NCBI RefSeq assembly: GCF_016906535.1
Contig: NC_057374.1
Location: 62,001-126,000, forward strand
Length of the DNA: 64,000 nucleotides
Source: Rhizoctonia solani
Lineage: Eukaryota > Basidiomycota > Agaricomycetes > Cantharellales > Ceratobasidiaceae
Reading direction: 5' to 3'
The position numbers and the translations under genes are program-made. This document shows, in pieces, positions 62,699-64,000 of the stretch (position 1 is its first letter; each line of letters begins with the position of its first letter). The notes below the pieces were generated by a model. The model had not been told where the DNA came from and searched no databases. It worked only from the letters and a program-made list of their open reading frames with translations.

Positions 62699-64000
62699 AT
62701 GCACTTCAGCACCGCGACTATCCTTGCCGTCTTGGCTGCGACTCCTGCCGTGTTCGGGCAGCTTGACGCGAAAATGAAGTCCAGAGGTCGGTTAGATGAC
62801 TGCGCCAGCGCCATGACTGAGACTGACTGTCGAGCGTGAACGTCAAACCTGACGCGAACGCGACACCTTATAGGCAAGAAGTACTTCGGTACATGCGCGG
62901 ACTCTGCCCTGCTGTCCAACTCGCAGAACGCTGCCATCATTCGCTCTGACTTTGGCCAGCTCACCCCGGAGAACAGCGCCAGTGAGTCACGACCGAGCGT
63001 GCAAACTATGACTTGGACTGCCCCATACTGATCATCCTGCTTGCAGAATGGGACGCTATCGAGCCGTCGGTAAGGATGTATGCGCTAGGGCACAGCCGCG
63101 GACCACTGAACCTGGTTGTTTCACCGACAGAGAGGAAGCTTCAACTTTGGCGGCTTCGACACGCTCGTGAACTTTGCTCAGAGCAACGGAAAGCTCGTTC
63201 GCGGACACACATGTACGTGCTTTCGCATCTTCGCCACGAGCGACCGACGCCTGACTTGGCTTAGTCGTCTGGCACTCCCAGCTGCCTTCCTGGGTCAACA
63301 ACATCGGGGACTCCGGCACCCTGACCTCGGTCATCCAGAACCACATCAGCACGATCGGAAGCCGGTACAGGGGCAAGATCTACGCATGGGACGTGGTGAA
63401 CGAGATCCTCAACGAAGACGGCACTCTGCGCTCTTCGGTGTTCAGTCGTGTGCTCGGAGAGAGTGAGTGGCTTTGGACTCCACACGTACCGTCGGGTGCG
63501 CGAGACTGACTCGATTGGCAGACTTTGTTGCCATCGCCTTCAAGGCTGCGCGCGCTGCTGACCCGTGAGTTCGGTTCCGCAGACGGAGATCGAGTACGTG
63601 ACACTGACCGACTCATGCTCTCGTCCAGCTCGGCCAAGCTCTACATCAACGTAAGCATCTCATCGAGGCCTGACTCGGAAACGGTTTACTAAGCGACTTG
63701 TGCACAGGACTACAACCTCGACTATACCAACAGCAAGGTCAACGGCATGGTCAACCTGGTCAAGCGCCAGAGGGCCGCTGGCACCCCCATCGACGGCATC
63801 GGCAGCCAGGCCCATCTCCAGGCGAGTATCAGCCACAAGCGACGTTTCTGAGATCATCGGTGCTAACACGCTACCAAACACAGGCCGGAGGTGCAGGCGG
63901 ACTGCTAGGTGCCATGCAAGCACTCGCTGGCACGGGAGTACCAGAGGTTGCGATCACCGAGCTTGACATCGCCAGTGCAAATGGTCAGTTCAGGGTCTGA
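62699..64000 (+). CDS. GH10 endo-1,4-beta-xylanase, right copy (partial)
   Basis: Same exons as the left copy from the signal peptide (ATG 62699-62701) through the acid/base WDVVNE (63387-63404) and the nucleophile ITELDI (63953-63970). The window then ends inside the intron that follows, so the last exons are not seen. All checked exons are identical to the left gene, including the promoter. Function as for the left copy: secreted xylanase without a binding module. Confidence 0.9.

Larger units (their letters stand above)
61713..64000 (+). repeat. inverted repeat, right arm (at least 2288 bp)
   Basis: The exact mirror of 55264-57551 by coordinate arithmetic, and it continues past the window end. 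Identity begins at 61713, where the sequence enters GAGGGTC, and the unique spacer lies to the left. Confidence 0.93.

Overview
The window looks like nuclear DNA of a filamentous basidiomycete, most likely a Rhizoctonia-type agaricomycete. Genes are on both strands, are split by many GT-AG introns of about 45-65 nt, and encode fungal families: PRMT3, phosphatidylserine decarboxylase, NodB-type chitin deacetylase, DUF4246, Acr3, GH10 xylanase and MYND proteins. There is no sign of bacterial operons or ribosome binding sites. The species is an inference. All exon borders were read by eye.

Layout. 1-0.96 kb: 3' part of an O-fucosyltransferase-like gene. 1-3.58 kb: gene-poor DNA with a perfect hairpin. 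3.6-29.3 kb: a dense island with five caspase-p20 (C14 peptidase) gene copies, three on + (3.6, 11.1 and 15.9 kb) and two on - (23.1-25.7 and 26.4-29.3 kb). Between them lie two MACPF-like/jacalin lectin genes (- at 7.9-10.2 kb, + at 13.6-15.7 kb) and one DUF2235 (Tle1-like) alpha/beta-hydrolase gene (- at 20.7-22.5 kb). The third caspase copy has lost both catalytic residues and several reading frames. Copies 1, 2 and 4 carry one or two frame breaks. Only copy 5 reads cleanly. A tandem duplication at 18.3-21.1 kb has copied the junction between a caspase 3' end and the hydrolase 3' end.

29.3-31.4 kb: fragments only. 31.4-42.3 kb: ordinary core genes, namely a MYND zinc-finger protein (-), PRMT3-like arginine methyltransferase (+), phosphatidylserine decarboxylase (+) and a secreted polysaccharide deacetylase (-). 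43.4-51.9 kb: a DUF4246 gene cut in two by a full-length LINE (44739-51249, on -) with both ORFs open and a 12-bp target-site duplication. 52.7-54.4 kb: an XLF/Nej1-like end-joining factor.

55.0-64.0 kb: two GH10 endoxylanase genes in opposite orientation, inside arms of an inverted repeat at least 2.29 kb long (55264-57551 and 61713-64000). The arms match with no visible indel. The 4.2-kb spacer holds a probable arsenic-resistance pair: a rhodanese/Acr2-like protein and an Acr3 arsenite efflux carrier, both on +.

Working together. The 3.6-29.3 kb island combines a protease fold, a membrane-attack fold joined to a lectin, and a lipase-like hydrolase. These are classes of protein used in cell death and conflict systems, and the decayed and duplicated copies suggest birth-and-death evolution. 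A self/non-self or cell-death role is inference from context. The arsenate reductase-like gene and Acr3 would act in series, reduction and then efflux.
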